Assembly (NCBI RefSeq): GCF_001507335.1
Contig: NZ_LMAH01000001.1
Location: 310,001-374,000 of the forward strand
DNA: 64,000 bases
Reading direction: 5' to 3'
Origin: Chryseobacterium sp. JAH
GTDB lineage: Bacteria; Bacteroidota; Bacteroidia; Flavobacteriales; Weeksellaceae
The notes under the pieces were generated by a model, which made no database searches, was not told the origin of the DNA, and worked only from the letters and a program-made list of their open reading frames with translations. Each line of letters opens with the position of its first letter. Within the stretch, counting starts at the first letter, position 1. Positions 28,601-37,441 of the stretch are shown piece after piece. The position numbers and the translations under genes were made by a program.

Positions 28601-29183
28601 TGTGAACACCCACAGAAAGACCTACAATAAAGAAGATTAAAATGATCCATCGCTCATTGTCTGACTCCTTGTATTCGTTTTCCCACTTTGTGATCAACCA
28701 AACTAGAATGGCAATAAATAACGAAGCCATTGAGTAAACCTCGCCTTCTACTGCGGAAAACCAGAACGTATCTGACCATGTAAAACACAGAGAACCAATA
28801 ACACCGGCAAAAAGAATAGCAATTTCCTGATGTTTGGTTACTTCTTCAAAATCTTTGTTAAGAAGTCTTCTTACAAAATGGGTAATCGTCCAGAACAAAA
28901 ACAGAATCGTAAATGCGCTGAATAATGCAGACATCGCGTTGATTACCAAAGAATAATTTTCACCGTTTCCAAACGCAAAAATGGCAGCAACAGCACCTAC
29001 AATCTGGAACAAAGCTGCTCCCGGCGCGTGTGTTACTTCTAATTTTACGGCTGAAGAAATGTACTCACCACAATCCCAAAAACTGAAGTTGGGTTCTATT
29101 GTTGAAAGGTACGTGAAAAATGCAATGACGAAAATCACCCATCCGAGAAGGGTGTTCCATTGCCTAAAAGTCCAGTTTTTCAT
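25698..29183 (-). CDS. DUF2723 family membrane protein (TMEM260-like)
   Basis: A large 1161-residue protein. Its N-terminal DUF2723 domain (about 10-180) starts with the conserved LSTIEPNFSFWDCGEYISSAV and THAPGAALFQ; the acidic WDCGEY is the expected active-site region. About a dozen membrane helices lie within residues 10-690, with a large soluble insert around 330-520. The C-terminal part (about 700-1161) is soluble, with TPR-like helices near 985-1060. Eukaryotic TMEM260 of this family is a protein O-mannosyltransferase, so a GT-C role in glycosylating exported proteins is plausible; Bacteroidota members have not been assigned with certainty. The gene is monocistronic. Confidence 0.85.
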   Translation of the reverse strand: MKNWTFRQWNTLLGWVIFVIAFFTYLSTIEPNFSFWDCGEYISSAVKLEVTHAPGAALFQIVGAVAAIFAFGNGENYSLVINAMSALFSAFTILFLFWTITHFVRRLLNKDFEEVTKHQEIAILFAGVIGSLCFTWSDTFWFSAVEGEVYSMASLFIAILVWLITKWENEYKESDNERWIILIFFIVGLSVGVHMMCMLAIPAVCLVYYARNYEFTWKNFFWANAITLGILIIVFKIIFPVIMSLFGKLEIFFVNGIGLPFHSGTIAGFIILVAICYFILKYARQAKKNIYQTIALSVVYMMIGFSCWMVIPIRANANPPMNLNDPDTAIGMLDYYNREQYGDWPTIYGQNYTAFLDNSGIEKNEDGSFKTTKTGDVFEKDEKTGTYLKTSERFNYVFNPAYVSLMPRMFSEDKDVMANYMSMYGAPDFQFNYANENIADDPQAKEIFEELRGKYEDKTITPADYLKVKPYELITVQRPSLAQNMDYFITFQNGYYFIRYLLWNFAGRQNDLEGNSENTRGNWISGIPAIDNTLWGSQDAMPSKFKNESTVAFFFLPLLLGIIGCYFQFMRDFGRFYALLSLFILTSVGIVFYTGMKPFEPRERDYAVVGSFYAFAIWIGLGAGAILWYLQSKVKSNVANIGFGVVLMAIPLMMGFQNYNVHDRSGRYTAYDYSYSMLKSLPKDDILFVYGDNDTYPVWAMQETERFRDDVKVVNFTLLSTPWNIDQVKRKTYNASPIPSQLSHDDYRDGVNDQIYLMKKDDWKGVISNLKEAGAPEQMIKPFEKYLVQDSMTLKEAVNFLKIKSPEKDEVLKMIFGEARYEKYNFLPVNKFILPVNKQNAVKAGIINPADLPNTVDQIMIDYKSGTLYKNNLMMFDILANFDWKRPINFSSGGVYDSENIFFLDEYLQFDGFSYRLVPIRTPRSSDGEMGRVDANSLYNVVKNFKWGNFKDLNVHFDETATSNIMSYRSSASRAAATLALSGQKAKALEILDIAAKEIPAEKYNDPRSLSSMVYGYIVAGQEQKALKLAEILKKGIFEEYDYYLTLSKADQRFVGRQMRSKPMEYSLVVSAVTDAYKKIGQNQKAYAYLVKSIEPIDKKFNVFIKDLQQMGKEKAMKESENVQRITPFYQYLFDVMQPFDSMYSKEKEDQITNAIIKATQ

Positions 29184-29368
29184 AGTATAAAATCAATTAT
29201 TGCGAAAATAAGGTTTTTACTTCATTTTAAATTGATTTTAACAAAATTTAAAAGATTGGCTTACTTTTTGAGAATGTTTCGAGGCTGTATCAAGAAGTAT
29301 AAAAACAGATAATTATACTTTCAACACTTATAATTTCTGAAAAGTTTAAAAATTATTTATTTTTTTGT

Positions 29369-29376
29369 ATTTTTGC
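29369..29376 (+). promoter_or_regulatory. -7 promoter element of the cysteate-synthase-like gene
   Basis: TATTTTTG fits TAnnTTTG and lies 31 bases before the ATG at 29408. No TTG was found at the expected -33 spacing. Confidence 0.55.
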
Positions 29377-29407
29377 GGTCAGATTTTTATTTGAAAAATA
29401 ACAAATA

Positions 29408-30445
29408 ATGAGTAATGTTTACGATAATATTCTTGGCTTGATTGGGAACACCCCTTTAGTAAAACTTAATACGGTAACTAAAGAGATTCCTGCAAAAGTT
29501 TATGCCAAGTTAGAATCATATAATCCTGGACATTCCACAAAAGATAGAATCGCACTTCATATTATTGAAAACGCTGAGAAAAAAGGTTTATTAAAGGAAG
29601 ATTCTGTAGTTGTAGAGACGACTTCCGGAAATACAGGTTTTTCACTTGCGATGGTTTGCATCATCAAAGGATACAAATGTATTCTTGCAGTAAGTGACAA
29701 AACAAAAGCTGAAAAAATAGCTTATCTTAAAGCTCTTGGTGCTACAGTATATATATGTCCTGCGAATGTACCTGCGAATGACCCGAGATCATATTATGAA
29801 GTAGCAAAAAGAATTGCTGCAGAAACCCCAAATTCTGTTTATATCAATCAGTATTTCAACGAATTGAATGTTGATGCCCACTATCAGACCACAGGTCCTG
29901 AAATTTGGGAACAGACAGAAGGTAAAATTACTCACCTTTTCGCGTGTACAGGAACTGGCGGAACATTATCAGGTTCGGCAAAATTCTTAAAAGAAAAAAA
30001 TCCAAATATTAAAATCATCGGTGTAGATGCTGACGGATCTATTTTGAAAAGCTACCACGAAACCGGAGAAATTCATAAAGAAGATGTGCATCCTTACCAG
30101 ATTGAAGGTATGGGAAAAAACTTAATTCCTTCTGCCCTTCTTTTTGATAAAGTAGATGAGTTTGTGAGAGTAAACGACGAAATGTCTGCATACAGAACCC
30201 GTGAGATTGCTTTAAAAGAAGCCATCATGGGCGGTTACACAACAGGAGCTGTCACGCAGGGACTAATGCAGTATGCGCAGTCTCATGAACTGACTGAAAA
30301 TGATTTTGTTGTGATGATTTATCCAGACCACGGTTCAAGATACATTACAAAAGTGTACAGCGACAAATGGATGGAAGAACAAGGATTCATCAACAACTGT
30401 TTCCACAATTATGATGAAGTTTTCAAAACAGAATTCATCAAATAA
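29408..30445 (+). CDS. PLP-dependent cysteine synthase-like enzyme, probable cysteate synthase of sulfonolipid synthesis
   Basis: A 345-residue fold type II PLP enzyme of the cysteine synthase/cystathionine beta-synthase family. Visible are the Schiff-base lysine in STKDRI, the substrate loop TTSGNTGF and the phosphate-binding GTGGTLSG. The lysine motif reads NPGHSTKDRIA rather than the usual NPGGSVKDR of O-acetylserine sulfhydrylases. The next gene is an alpha-oxoamine synthase. In capnine-producing Flavobacteriia, a cysteine-synthase homologue makes cysteate from an activated serine and sulfite, and such an acyltransferase uses it. That role is inferred from context; plain cysteine synthase or CBS is the alternative. 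Confidence 0.65.
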   Translation: MSNVYDNILGLIGNTPLVKLNTVTKEIPAKVYAKLESYNPGHSTKDRIALHIIENAEKKGLLKEDSVVVETTSGNTGFSLAMVCIIKGYKCILAVSDKTKAEKIAYLKALGATVYICPANVPANDPRSYYEVAKRIAAETPNSVYINQYFNELNVDAHYQTTGPEIWEQTEGKITHLFACTGTGGTLSGSAKFLKEKNPNIKIIGVDADGSILKSYHETGEIHKEDVHPYQIEGMGKNLIPSALLFDKVDEFVRVNDEMSAYRTREIALKEAIMGGYTTGAVTQGLMQYAQSHELTENDFVVMIYPDHGSRYITKVYSDKWMEEQGFINNCFHNYDEVFKTEFIK

Positions 30446-30467
30446 TAAGAATTAATAAATACAAATC

Positions 30468-30499
30468 AAGCCTTTTCGTAAATCACAAAAGGCTTTTTT
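30468..30499 (+). terminator. Intrinsic terminator between the two PLP enzyme genes
   Basis: A 9-bp perfect stem (AAGCCTTTT / AAAAGGCTT) with a 10-base loop followed by T residues. Only 20 bases separate it from the next ATG, with no visible promoter in between. Confidence 0.75.
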
Positions 30500-30519
30500 A
30501 CATAAAACATACTCATACA

Positions 30520-31782
30520 ATGGTAGATATTTTTGATAGAATAAAACAAAATCCTGGACCGCTAGGTCAGTTTGCAGATTACGCAGAAGGATATTTTGTA
30601 TTCCCAAAATTGGAAGGTCCGATTGGTCCGAGAATGAAATTTCAAGGTAAAGATGTAATTTTCTGGAGTGCCAATGATTATTTAGGATTGTGTAACCATC
30701 CGGAAGTTTTGGAAGCCGATGCAAAAGCTGCAGCAGAATTCGGAATGTTTTATCCGATGGGTGCAAGAGCAATGTCTGGGGAAACTCAACAACATCAGCA
30801 ACTAGAAAAAGAATTGGCAGAATTTACTCAAAAAGATGCTGCTTATTTATTAAATTTCGGTTACCAGGGAATGGTTTCTTGTATCGATGCATTGGTGACA
30901 AGACATGACGTTATCGTTTATGACGCAGATTCTCACGCTTGTATCGTTGACGGAGTACGTCTTCACATGGGAAAAAGTTTTACTTTCAAACATAATGATA
31001 TTGAGAGCTTAGAAAAAAACTTAGCACGAGCAACTAAAGTTGCTGAGGAAAACGGCGGAGGAATCTTAGTGATTACTGAAGGAGTTTTCGGAATGAGAGG
31101 AATGCAGGGTAAACTTAAAGAAATTTGTGATTTAAAATCTAAATTCAATTTCAGACTTTTGGTTGATGACGCACACGGTTTCGGAACTTTAGGTAAAACT
31201 GGAGCAGGAGCTGGTGAAGAGCAAGGATGTCAGGATCAGATTGATGTTTACTTCTCAACTTTTGCTAAATCAATGGCTGGTTTCGGAGCATTTCTTTCAG
31301 GAGATGAAACAATTATTAGATTCTTGAAATACAATCTTCGTTCTCAGATTTTTGCTAAATCTTTGACAATGCCAATGGTAATCGGAGGATTAAAAAGATT
31401 GGAATTACTAAGAACCCGTCCCGAAATTAAAGATAAATTGTGGGAAAACGTAGATAAACTTCAAAACGGATTAAAAGAAAGAGGTTTCAACCTTGGAAAT
31501 ACCAATACTTGTGTGACACCGGTTTTCATTCAGGGAACTACGATTGAAGCAACGCTTTTAGCGAAAGATTTGAGGGAAAATTATGGAGTATTCACATCAG
31601 TAGTTGTATACCCGGTAATTCCAAAAGGAATGATTTTGTTGAGATTAATCCCTACTGCTTCTCATACGGATTCAGAAATTAACGAAACTTTGGCGGCTTT
31701 CGAAGGCATCAAAGAAAAATTAGAATCAGGAGTTTATGCCGAAATGGAAAAACAAATGAATATCGAGTACAAACAAATGTAA
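30520..31782 (+). CDS. Alpha-oxoamine synthase family enzyme, probable cysteate C-acyltransferase
   Basis: A 420-residue fold type I PLP enzyme of the AONS/KBL/serine palmitoyltransferase family. Motifs: WSANDYLGLCNHP, the aromatic-glycine pair NFGYQGM, the cofactor Asp-Ala-His in VDDAHGFGTLG, and the lysine in STFAKSMAGFGAF. The family condenses an amino acid with an acyl thioester and releases CO2. In Flavobacterium and related genera a member makes 3-ketocapnine from cysteate for sulfonolipids. The preceding gene, a cysteine-synthase homologue, could provide cysteate, and no biotin or threonine-degradation gene is nearby. Serine palmitoyltransferase or 2-amino-3-ketobutyrate ligase remain alternatives. 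Confidence 0.68.
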   Translation: MVDIFDRIKQNPGPLGQFADYAEGYFVFPKLEGPIGPRMKFQGKDVIFWSANDYLGLCNHPEVLEADAKAAAEFGMFYPMGARAMSGETQQHQQLEKELAEFTQKDAAYLLNFGYQGMVSCIDALVTRHDVIVYDADSHACIVDGVRLHMGKSFTFKHNDIESLEKNLARATKVAEENGGGILVITEGVFGMRGMQGKLKEICDLKSKFNFRLLVDDAHGFGTLGKTGAGAGEEQGCQDQIDVYFSTFAKSMAGFGAFLSGDETIIRFLKYNLRSQIFAKSLTMPMVIGGLKRLELLRTRPEIKDKLWENVDKLQNGLKERGFNLGNTNTCVTPVFIQGTTIEATLLAKDLRENYGVFTSVVVYPVIPKGMILLRLIPTASHTDSEINETLAAFEGIKEKLESGVYAEMEKQMNIEYKQM

Positions 31783-31811
31783 TTTCGATTTTTCAAATTA
31801 AATATAATTAG

Positions 31812-31841
31812 AACCGCTAGAATTTTTCTTGCGGTTTTTTT
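31812..31841 (+). terminator. Intrinsic terminator after the acyltransferase gene
   Basis: AACCGC-T-AGAA pairs with TTCT-T-GCGGTT across a three-base loop (one T-T mismatch) and runs into seven T residues. Confidence 0.82.
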
Positions 31842-32027
31842 GTGAAATTTCGAAGATCAAGATTTATAATTAAGAAGTTTAGATTAATTTAATTAATTTT
31901 CACCAAATAAATGTAACTCCTAAAAATACCTTACTACTTATTGTTGCACTGCAATAATTGTGAAACACAATCGTTGATATTTTTTTTAAATCAGTCAAAA
32001 ACTTTCTTTCTTTTCCATTTAAACCCA

Positions 32028-32035
32028 TAAATTTG
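32028..32035 (+). promoter_or_regulatory. -7 promoter element of the radical SAM gene
   Basis: TAAATTTG fits TAnnTTTG and ends 13 bases before the TTG start at 32049, implying a very short leader. Confidence 0.55.
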
Positions 32036-32048
32036 CAAAAAATTACTT

Positions 32049-34241
32049 TTGAAAGATCTTCTTCTTATAACTCCACCTTTCACGCAACTCAATACTCCGT
32101 ATCCGGCGACAGCTTATATCAAAGGTTTTCTGAATACCAAAAATATTTCAAGCTATCAGATCGATTTGGGGATTGAAGTGATTTTGGTATTGTTTTCAAA
32201 AGAAGGAATTCAAAAGATTTTCGCAAAATCAATTGACTTAAAAAATACTTCCGAAAACTCTCGGAGAATTTTTGCTTTAAGAGATGAATATATTAAAACC
32301 ATCGATCAGGTTATTCTATTTTTACAGAATAGAAATCCCACTTTAGCAAGACAAATTTGTTCGATGAATTTTCTGCCAGAAGCTTCCCGTTTCAATCAAC
32401 TGGATGATATGGAATTTGCTTTCGGAAATATGGGTTTACAGGACAAGGCTAAACACCTGGCTACTTTATATTTAGAAGATCTATCTGATTATATAATTGA
32501 ACACGTTGATTCTGATTTTGGCTTTAGTAGATACGCCGAAAGATTAGGAAAGTCTGCCAATTCATTTGACGAATTATATTTAAAATTAAATTCAGATCAG
32601 ACTTTTATCGATGGTCTTACTTTAAAAATTCTTCACGAAAAACTAGAACTAGTTCAGCCAAAATTGGTTTGTTTTTCAGTACCGTTTCCCGGAAATTTAT
32701 ATTCTGCTTTTCGATCTGCAAAATTTATTAAGGAAAATTATCCTCACATTAAAATTGCAATGGGCGGCGGGTTTCCGAACACTGAGCTGCGGGAAGTAAA
32801 AGACAGAAGAGTTTTTGAATTTTTTGATTTTATCACTTTAGATGACGGAGAAGTTCCTCTTGAACTGGTCTACGAAAATATTTTTCAGACTGAGCCTATC
32901 GAAACCTTTTACAAACGCACTTTTTTAATTGAAAATGAAGAAGTTATCTACAAAAATAATTCAACGAAACATGATTATAAACAGGCACAGGTTGGAACAC
33001 CTGATTACACTGATTTACAGTTAGATCAATATATTTCTGTCATTGAAATTGCCAACCCGATGCACAGTTTGTGGAGCGACGGACGATGGAACAAACTCAC
33101 AATGGCGCACGGTTGCTATTGGGGAAAATGTACTTTCTGTGATATTTCCTTAGATTACATTAAAATTTACGAACCCATTTCTGCCAGAATTTTGGTTGAC
33201 AGAATGGAGGAATTGATTGCAACAACTGGCGAAACCGGATTTCATTTTGTGGACGAAGCGGCACCTCCGGCTTTGATGCGTGAAGTTGCTTTGGAAATTT
33301 TGAGAAGAAATCTTGTAGTAACATGGTGGACGAATATCAGATTTGAAAAAAGTTTTACCAAAGATTTATGTTTTCTCTTAAAACTTTCTGGTTGCGTTGC
33401 AGTTTCCGGTGGATTGGAAGTGGCGAGTGACCGATTGCTAAAATTAATTGATAAAGGAATTTCTGTTGAACAGGTTGCTCAGGTAACAAGAAATTTCACT
33501 GAAGCTGGAGTCATGATTCATGCGTATCTGATGTACGGCTACCCGACACAGACGATTCAGGAAACGGTGGATTCTCTGGAAATGGTTCGCCAGCTTTTCG
33601 AAATGGGAATTTTGCAGAGTGCATTTTGGCATCAGTTTGCCATGACTGCCCATTCACCTGTCGGATTGAATCCTGAAGAATTTGGAGTAACACCGATCAA
33701 ACAGGAAATTTTGTTCGCCAATAATGATATAGACTTTACAGACAAAACCGGAATCGATCACAGCAAATTTAGTTTTGGTTTGAAGAAATCTCTGTTTAAT
33801 TATATGCACGGAATTAATTTTGAATTACCGTTGCAAAATTGGTTTGATTTTAAAATTCCGAAAACAACAATTCATCCTGATTACATTCACGATTCACTCT
33901 TGGAAGAAGAGAATTTTTCATTCAAACCCAATGCAAAAATAGTTTTCCTGGAAAAAAACGTAATCGCTGAGAATTACATAAAAACAAAAAAGCAAAACTC
34001 ATGGCCGTACACAAGAATTACGTTCCATTTAAAAACCAATATTATTTCTTTAGATTTTGAACAGGAAAAAGGAGAATGGCTAATCAAAATTTTACAGGAG
34101 AATTCTTTTGAGAATCCGAAACGGATTACTTTACAACAATTGAAAAATAATTTTGAAAATAGCTTTGAAGATTTTGAATTGTTCTGGTTTTCAAAACCGA
34201 TGCAACAACTGAAAGAAAACGGAGTGATTTTGAGTCTGTAA
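32049..34241 (+). CDS. B12-binding domain radical SAM protein
   Basis: A 730-residue protein. An N-terminal cobalamin-binding-type Rossmann region (about 1-290; LITPPFTQLNTPYP, then KIAMGGGFPNTE) precedes a radical SAM barrel (about 340-560) with the cluster motif GCYWGKCTFCD near residue 355, where the cysteines are spaced C-x4-C-x2-C instead of the common C-x3-C-x2-C. GGLEVASDRLLKLIDKG and YLMYGYPTQT are typical barrel strands. Such enzymes do radical methylations or rearrangements; the substrate here is unknown. The start is TTG; a -7 box 13 bases upstream leaves no room for an earlier start. The gene follows the sulfonolipid pair but has its own promoter and terminator. Confidence 0.85.
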   Translation: MKDLLLITPPFTQLNTPYPATAYIKGFLNTKNISSYQIDLGIEVILVLFSKEGIQKIFAKSIDLKNTSENSRRIFALRDEYIKTIDQVILFLQNRNPTLARQICSMNFLPEASRFNQLDDMEFAFGNMGLQDKAKHLATLYLEDLSDYIIEHVDSDFGFSRYAERLGKSANSFDELYLKLNSDQTFIDGLTLKILHEKLELVQPKLVCFSVPFPGNLYSAFRSAKFIKENYPHIKIAMGGGFPNTELREVKDRRVFEFFDFITLDDGEVPLELVYENIFQTEPIETFYKRTFLIENEEVIYKNNSTKHDYKQAQVGTPDYTDLQLDQYISVIEIANPMHSLWSDGRWNKLTMAHGCYWGKCTFCDISLDYIKIYEPISARILVDRMEELIATTGETGFHFVDEAAPPALMREVALEILRRNLVVTWWTNIRFEKSFTKDLCFLLKLSGCVAVSGGLEVASDRLLKLIDKGISVEQVAQVTRNFTEAGVMIHAYLMYGYPTQTIQETVDSLEMVRQLFEMGILQSAFWHQFAMTAHSPVGLNPEEFGVTPIKQEILFANNDIDFTDKTGIDHSKFSFGLKKSLFNYMHGINFELPLQNWFDFKIPKTTIHPDYIHDSLLEEENFSFKPNAKIVFLEKNVIAENYIKTKKQNSWPYTRITFHLKTNIISLDFEQEKGEWLIKILQENSFENPKRITLQQLKNNFENSFEDFELFWFSKPMQQLKENGVILSL

Positions 34242-34285
34242 GCTTTCGAATAACAAACTAGTTTTAAATAAAATTTACATAAGAT

Positions 34286-34318
34286 AAAAATCCTGGAAAT
34301 TATTTTTTCAGGATTTTT
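34286..34318 (+). terminator. Intrinsic terminator of the radical SAM gene
   Basis: A perfect 10-bp stem AAAAATCCTG / CAGGATTTTT with a 13-base loop, ending in T residues. Confidence 0.75.
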
Positions 34319-34424
34319 GATTTTTGGCTAAAGCTTATAGAATTTTATTTTTTTAAACGGCCTTCCTTCGACAAGCTCACGATGAGCCAATGAAATCTCA
34401 TTCTACCGTTTCGTTTTAGAGAAT

Positions 34425-35255
34425 TTATTTTTTATCTTTTTCAACTCCATCTCTCACAATATCTCCCACAATTACTTTTTCCTGAATTTTTATAAAATTA
34501 GGATCCAGAATCGCCATACGTTCAGCAATTGCTTTATATGTTGGATATTTCAGAATAGAAGCTCTTCCTGACATTTCTCTATACAGCGTAAAAGTTTTTC
34601 CGCCTGCAGTTTTGATTTGTTTTGTTGTTGTAATGTACTTTCCGATATATTTACTTTTTGCATCATAAATTTCAATGTCCACAAAATTTTTATCGGTCAC
34701 TCTGTCATCTGAGCCAAAGCTTACGGGTAAATTAGTAAAATATCCCACTGGAACACCATTGCTCAGAATCTCACCAACACTATTGACTTCAAGATTTAAT
34801 TTATCAATTTTTGTTCGGATGGTGTATGCTTCTTTGGTTTTATTATCTAATTTTCGCTTAGGCATATTTTTAAAAAGATCATCCAGATTCTTAATATTGA
34901 TACCTCTTTCATCAATAATTTTCAGTCCTTTAATGCAAGTATAGACCGCAGATTTTTCTTCGCCCGAAAATGCAGAAGGTGAAATGTAATCTAAATCTAA
35001 GGTTTTCTCACGGTTATACACCCTATTAATTTTCACATAACTATCTCGCACTGAATCCACTATGCTTTTATCAACAAATTCAACAGTGAAAATCGGGGTT
35101 TCCTTTAAATCCATAAATGTATATTCGTTGGATTTATTGGCAATTTTGGCTACGTGAGTTCCGTCGAGACTTACAATTCCTCTTTTGGTTTTGATAATTT
35201 GAGCATTGCATATAAAACTCAGAACTGTAAAGAATAAGATTAAACTTTTCTGCAT
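34425..35255 (-). CDS. Exported protein of unknown function
   Basis: A 276-residue protein with a signal peptide (hydrophobic core LILFFTVLSFI, cleavage likely after CNA). The mature part is hydrophilic and mixed alpha/beta, with a basic segment (NMPKRKLDNKTKE, about 130-142). I do not recognise a domain; phrases such as IVSLDGTHVAKI and EILSNGVPVGYF suggest beta-strand repeats. It is monocistronic, leftward, and ends in a region with palindromic repeat remnants. Likely periplasmic or surface. Confidence 0.7.
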   Translation of the reverse strand: MQKSLILFFTVLSFICNAQIIKTKRGIVSLDGTHVAKIANKSNEYTFMDLKETPIFTVEFVDKSIVDSVRDSYVKINRVYNREKTLDLDYISPSAFSGEEKSAVYTCIKGLKIIDERGINIKNLDDLFKNMPKRKLDNKTKEAYTIRTKIDKLNLEVNSVGEILSNGVPVGYFTNLPVSFGSDDRVTDKNFVDIEIYDAKSKYIGKYITTTKQIKTAGGKTFTLYREMSGRASILKYPTYKAIAERMAILDPNFIKIQEKVIVGDIVRDGVEKDKK

Positions 35256-35280
35256 GAATCAGATTTTATAAAGCATAAAA

Positions 35281-35303
35281 AAAGTGTAACAAAGTTACAC
35301 TTT
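35281..35303 (-). terminator. Intrinsic terminator of atpC
   Basis: A perfect 10-bp stem AAAGTGTAAC / GTTACACTTT with a three-base loop; on the minus strand it is followed by a run of T. Confidence 0.85.
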
Positions 35304-35332
35304 CTTGAAAATATATTTAGCTTATAATTTAA

Positions 35333-35614
35333 TTATTCGCAAAGGATAATTCCTTTATCATTATTAAATTCTATCACACCGCTTTTTATAGGATAAGAAA
35401 AAACAGAGTCTTTTTCATTTTCCTTGGTAAAGTTTTTAGCAAAAGCTTCGTTGATAGATTTTGCATATAATTTTACTTTACCGCCAACTAATGAAGAAAC
35501 GATTCCTGCGTGGTTTTTCATGATGTGGAATTCACCATTTTTCCCAGGCAACAATACTGAGTCTACCTCTCCTTCAAAAACTACGTATTCTGGTGTTAAA
35601 ATTTTTATATTCAT
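35333..35614 (-). CDS. atpC: F0F1 ATP synthase subunit epsilon
   Basis: A 93-residue epsilon subunit that contains only the N-terminal beta-sandwich: LTPEYVVFEGEVDSVLLPGKNGEFHIMKNHAG and the following strands. The C-terminal helical hairpin that inhibits ATPase activity in E. coli (139 residues) is missing, as in many Bacteroidota. It links the rotor shaft (gamma and c-ring). The gene is 89 bp downstream of atpD and ended by a terminator, so atpD-atpC forms a two-gene operon separate from the other atp genes. Confidence 0.93.
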   Translation of the reverse strand: MNIKILTPEYVVFEGEVDSVLLPGKNGEFHIMKNHAGIVSSLVGGKVKLYAKSINEAFAKNFTKENEKDSVFSYPIKSGVIEFNNDKGIILCE

Positions 35615-35642
35615 TTTAATTTAGATTTAAAGATTTCAGAAT

Positions 35643-35681
35643 TCAGATTTCAGACATAAAAGTCTCATGTCTAGAATCTGA
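35643..35681. repeat. Degenerate intergenic inverted repeat between atpD and atpC
   Basis: TCAGATTTCAGACAT (35643-35657) pairs with ATGTCTAGAATCTGA (35667-35681) with two mismatches. The surrounding sequence repeats short CAGA/GACAT words. It resembles the palindromic spacers near 52158 and 62402. Confidence 0.5.
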
Positions 35682-35703
35682 CATCTTGTGTCTAATTAAT
35701 TTA

Positions 35704-37262
<1,559 letters not shown>

Positions 37263-37372
37263 TTGCTAAAAAAAAGATTTTTATCATGCTTTTTTAAACA
37301 ATGTAGCAATACAACAATCTACCAACTTACCAATAATGACTCCTTAAAATCAGTAATTTTAATGCTAAATTA

Positions 37373-37422
37373 TTACATTGATAAATTGTTACATTAATAA
37401 TGTTACATTATACTTATATTTG
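37373..37422 (+). promoter_or_regulatory. Promoter of ribF with three TTACATT direct repeats
   Basis: TATATTTG (37415-37422) is an exact -7 box. Just upstream, TTACATT occurs at 37373, 37389 and 37403, with spacings of 16 and 14 bp. The repeats cover the -33 region and could be a binding site; the protein is unknown. Confidence 0.6.
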
Positions 37423-37441
37423 CACTCAAAATTTTTCCGTT

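Noticed and set aside
29408..30445. Plain housekeeping cysteine synthase (cysK)
   Set aside because: The lysine motif and neighbour differ from typical CysK; not excluded, so stated as the alternative in the entry.
34361..34395. CTTCGACAAGCTCACGATGAGC-like piece as a mobile element
   Set aside because: It resembles a common palindromic repeat word of Bacteroidota, but it is a single short copy here and shows no element borders.
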